From: Candidatus Poseidoniales archaeon
Lineage (GTDB): Archaea; Thermoplasmatota; Poseidoniia; Poseidoniales; Poseidoniaceae
Length of the DNA: 16,789 nt
Direction: 5' to 3'
NCBI GenBank assembly: GCA_003602535.1
Contig: QQSA01000061.1
Coordinates: 1,543-18,331 of the forward strand
The translations under genes and the position numbers were made by a program. Position 1 is the first letter of the stretch. Each line of letters starts with the position of its first letter. Shown in pieces: positions 14,667-16,789 of the stretch. The notes beneath the pieces were generated by a model. It made no database searches and was not told the DNA's origin. It saw only the letters and a program-made list of their open reading frames with translations.

Positions 14667-15635
14667 TTACAAGTCATTTCGCCGAATTAAGGCTGCAAAC
14701 ATTACAGTTAACACGCTCAAAAGTGAAGAAATTGTAGGCATTGAGTTATCTTCAACAGTTAAGTCAGAAGATTCTTTATTGGAATCTTCTTCTTTTTCTT
14801 TGTTCTCAGAAACATCAGGGGCATCTACATCGAATTCTAAATTTCCAATATATGAAATTCCATTACCTTCGCTAGTAACTGTGACGACTAGTTTACAGGT
14901 TTTATCTGGGTGACTAGAAGGTGCAGATAATTCCACTGAACCTTTCTTGTACGTGTTAGTTCCATCCCCTACTTTAGTTCCCGCCTCTAATCCTGAGTCT
15001 TTAGTTTCAATTTTCATCTGAGGGCAACTTCGAAAACTCATATCGATTTTTGAGATTGCATCTTCGTCATTTCCAGTAATCCAAATTAAAACATCGATCT
15101 TTTTGTCAGTACCTGCCTTTAGTTCTGGACCTTTACTATTTGTAAGAGGTTCAAACGTAACTTCAAATCCGTAAATAGATGAAGGTTGCAATTTCTTTGA
15201 TATCTCTTGACTACCTTGTGCTTGTTCTGCCACGTAATTTGTTGCTGTGAAATCTACAGTCGTCAGAAAGTTGTTTCGGGCACTCCATGCTGAACAAGAA
15301 GATACACAAGAAATTTTTAACTCATAACTTTCATTTGAGTTCGCTGGAACTGAAACTTTTCCCGGGTCTTCAGTTTGGAAACCAAAATCGATTCCACCTT
15401 CTTCCCCTATTTCAGTCTCGAAATCCACATCTATCGGAAAGGGATAGGTGTTTTCAATCCAAAAATCGATAACCAATTCAAATTTATACGTATCAGGATC
15501 TAATTCAAAGATCAAAATCTCTTCATCATCTTCCCAACCAATTTCCCACCCAGGTGCTTGTGTATCTGGTACTTGAGCTGTAGCAATAGGAGATAGAGCA
15601 GTAATCAGTAAAATCACTACTAATATTCTCTTCAT
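14667..15635 (-). CDS. Secreted protein with C-terminal membrane anchor, unknown function
   Basis: I do not recognise this family. The 322 residues begin with a clear signal peptide, MKRILVVILLITALSPIATA, with likely cleavage after residue 20. A beta-rich, acidic extracellular region follows (about 21-270) with Cys in ISCVSSC, SCPQM and KTCKL. Next is a Glu/Lys/Ser-rich low-complexity linker (about 270-298) and a final MPTISSLLSVLTVMFAALIRR (about 299-319), a hydrophobic helix ending in Arg-Arg. Linker plus helix plus basic end has the shape of an archaeal surface-anchoring or sorting signal, but the usual PGF motif is absent. The frame opens at 15650, and ATG 15641 also overlaps the upstream stop. 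ATG 15635 is preferred because GAGG lies seven bases upstream and the signal peptide begins there. It follows the FAD-subunit gene directly. Confidence 0.75.
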   Translation of the reverse strand: MKRILVVILLITALSPIATAQVPDTQAPGWEIGWEDDEEILIFELDPDTYKFELVIDFWIENTYPFPIDVDFETEIGEEGGIDFGFQTEDPGKVSVPANSNESYELKISCVSSCSAWSARNNFLTTVDFTATNYVAEQAQGSQEISKKLQPSSIYGFEVTFEPLTNSKGPELKAGTDKKIDVLIWITGNDEDAISKIDMSFRSCPQMKIETKDSGLEAGTKVGDGTNTYKKGSVELSAPSSHPDKTCKLVVTVTSEGNGISYIGNLEFDVDAPDVSENKEKEEDSNKESSDLTVEDNSMPTISSLLSVLTVMFAALIRRNDL

Positions 15636-15637
15636 AT

Positions 15638-16582
15638 TCATTCCTCGCATGCTCTCTTAACCAGTACTTTGATCATATTTCGCCGGTATCTCGGTGGAAG
15701 TGCTGTGTTGTTCACTGGCTTTGTAGATTTGTATATTGCATCACAAATTGCTTTTACATCACCATTAGAATTTGCAACTTCTTCATCATGTCTTCTTGGA
15801 ATGCTTTCTAGAGCAGTAGTTGCAACTCTTAGTGTACTTCTATCTCCTTTCTTCCATGCTGCTGCTGCACCCGCTTCTGGGAAATCCCATGATTCTCTAA
15901 CTCGCAACTTACGATAAGAACCTGTCCAATCCTCAACATCCTCTGGTAAAGTAATTTTCAACATAAACTCTCCAGGTTGCAAGATGTTTCTAGTCATTCC
16001 ATCTAATTGATAGAAATCATGTAAAAGAACTGATCTTGCTCCATTTGGTCCAATCAGATGTACTGTTGCGTCCAGAACCATCAATGTAGGAGCAACATCT
16101 CCTTGGTAAGTCGCAACACAAAGTTCGTTTTGATTAGGAATTACTCGGCAATCAGAACCTGTACCACAATCACATTTGTGACACCAATCAATACTACTAC
16201 GCCATTCTTCGGCTTGATTGTACCAAAAACAACGAGTATCCAAACATAAATTGCCACCCAAGGTTGCGTTTCTTCGAATTAATGAAGACGCTACTTTGCT
16301 GGCGGCTTCTGCAACTAGTGGATGTGCATCTCCCCCTTCAGCAATGTCATGAAGGCGAGCCATACATCCAATCTCATTCATTGAAATTGTAGATACACCA
16401 TCGATTCCTGCTAAAGAAATTACGTGAGGTTTAGTATTGATGTGCCACTTGTAATTAGGAATCAAATCAGTACCGCCTGCTATCCAATCAAAATCCTGTC
16501 CAGATTCAATTAGTTTAGCAGCCAAAGAACAGGCTTCTTCAACTGTCGAAGGGCGATGAAGTTCAAACGGAGGCATTAGCAT
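15638..16582 (-). CDS. FAD-binding subunit of a molybdenum hydroxylase, HcrB-like with Cys-rich loop
   Basis: This is the medium, FAD-binding subunit of a xanthine dehydrogenase/CO dehydrogenase-type enzyme. The 314 residues show the FAD pyrophosphate loops AGGTDLIPN (35-43) and TLGGNLCLDTRC (107-118). After these comes an insertion found in the 4-hydroxybenzoyl-CoA reductase beta subunit: RCFWYNQAEEWRSS (117-130), then WCHKCDCGTGSDC (133-145) and C155. In HcrB four cysteines of this loop hold a [4Fe-4S] cluster. C118, C134, C145 and C155 are the likely equivalents here, with C137 and C139 extra. The C-terminal domain includes RVRESWDFPEAGAAAAW (227-243). The substrate cannot be named without the molybdenum subunit, so an aromatic acyl-CoA is only a suggestion. 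ATG 16582 overlaps the upstream stop by one base and has a strong Shine-Dalgarno site. Confidence 0.87.
   Translation of the reverse strand: MLMPPFELHRPSTVEEACSLAAKLIESGQDFDWIAGGTDLIPNYKWHINTKPHVISLAGIDGVSTISMNEIGCMARLHDIAEGGDAHPLVAEAASKVASSLIRRNATLGGNLCLDTRCFWYNQAEEWRSSIDWCHKCDCGTGSDCRVIPNQNELCVATYQGDVAPTLMVLDATVHLIGPNGARSVLLHDFYQLDGMTRNILQPGEFMLKITLPEDVEDWTGSYRKLRVRESWDFPEAGAAAAWKKGDRSTLRVATTALESIPRRHDEEVANSNGDVKAICDAIYKSTKPVNNTALPPRYRRNMIKVLVKRACEE
15641..15648 (-). promoter_or_regulatory. Shine-Dalgarno site of the secreted-protein gene
   Basis: GCGAGGAA on the minus strand, with GAGG seven bases before ATG 15635, overlaps the end of the FAD-subunit gene. It suggests that the two are translated from one transcript. 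Confidence 0.6.
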
Positions 16583-16789
16583 CAGTTACCACCTCCCATA
16601 TTGCGTTGTTCTTCTTTCAACCAAGCAGTACCGGCTAAACCTAGTTCAGCCAATTGCTCAGGAGTCGGCTTGTCAGAAGATATCCATCCTTCTACTTGAT
16701 CTTCTAATGGGACATTCGGGTCAAAACCAAACAAGACACCGTTTACGTAAGCGTCAGTATCTTCGCTCCTCTGTCTCTTCTTATCCCTA
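16582..16789 (-). CDS. C-terminal end of an unidentified protein (partial)
   Basis: The last 68 codons of a gene entering from the right edge, ending at TGA 16584-16582. The peptide includes DAYVNGVLFGFDPNVPLEDQ, then GWISSDKPTPEQLAELG, and ends EEQRNMGGGN. It starts with a basic patch (KKRQR). No family was recognised. Because the stop overlaps the start of the FAD-subunit gene by one base, the two are surely co-transcribed. In this enzyme class the neighbour is often the molybdopterin or [2Fe-2S] subunit, but nothing in this tail proves that. No membrane segment or cysteine is present in the visible part. Confidence 0.7.
   Translation of the reverse strand, partial: RDKKRQRSEDTDAYVNGVLFGFDPNVPLEDQVEGWISSDKPTPEQLAELGLAGTAWLKEEQRNMGGGN
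16588..16597 (-). promoter_or_regulatory. Shine-Dalgarno site of the FAD-subunit gene
   Basis: GGGAGGTGGT on the minus strand lies within the last codons of the upstream partial gene, five bases before ATG 16582. It is a near-perfect match to the archaeal 16S tail and indicates coupled translation. Confidence 0.7.

Noticed and set aside
1..16789. CRISPR array, tRNA, rRNA, transposase or integration site
   Set aside because: No regular spaced repeats, cloverleaf-like sequence, transposase motif or terminal inverted repeat was seen; genes are closely packed throughout.

Overview
The window most likely comes from a moderately AT-rich planktonic euryarchaeon, probably Marine Group II (Poseidoniales) or a relative in Thermoplasmatota. 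This is inferred from gene content and was not tested by a search. The archaeal signature genes are PurP, the modified shikimate entry enzymes (ADH synthase and 3-dehydroquinate synthase II), a GHMP-type shikimate kinase and a Bat-like HTH_10 regulator. Tryptophan 2,3-dioxygenase and a molybdo-flavoenzyme FAD subunit point to an oxygen-using heterotroph. No tRNA, rRNA, CRISPR array or transposon was seen, and no stretch longer than about 135 bases lacks a gene.

Layout. (1) 1-2074: a truncated tryptophan 2,3-dioxygenase (minus) is divergent from purP (plus). (2) 2093-3838 (minus): a membrane-anchored coiled-coil protein with two nearly identical YfaP/DUF2135-like domains. (3) 3903-9499 (plus): a compact run of HTH_10 regulator, ADH synthase, DHQ synthase II, shikimate kinase, chorismate synthase and aspartate kinase. 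Aspartate kinase starts the route to aspartate semialdehyde, a substrate of ADH synthase, so the cluster joins both ends of one pathway. Dehydroquinate dehydratase, shikimate dehydrogenase and EPSP synthase are not here. (4) 9472-14532 (minus, read right to left): DUF4350-like membrane protein, MoxR AAA+ ATPase with a long Pro/Ala N-terminus, DUF58 protein and a six-helix membrane protein, each with a clear Shine-Dalgarno site. This looks like a MoxR/DUF58 membrane or cell-surface module. (5) 14667-16789 (minus): a partial unidentified gene, an FAD-binding subunit resembling 4-hydroxybenzoyl-CoA reductase beta with a cysteine-rich insertion, and a secreted C-terminally anchored protein.

Expression signals. 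Internal operon genes in the minus-strand clusters use strong Shine-Dalgarno sites that correct several over-long start choices. The regulator at 3903 has a TATA-like box at leaderless distance. The DUF4350/MoxR operon is preceded by two exact 10-base direct repeats spaced 20 bases apart. No wholly new system can be proven from this sequence. The most unusual items are the duplicated-domain coiled-coil protein, the Pro/Ala-tailed MoxR with its four-gene module, and the cysteine-rich FAD subunit.
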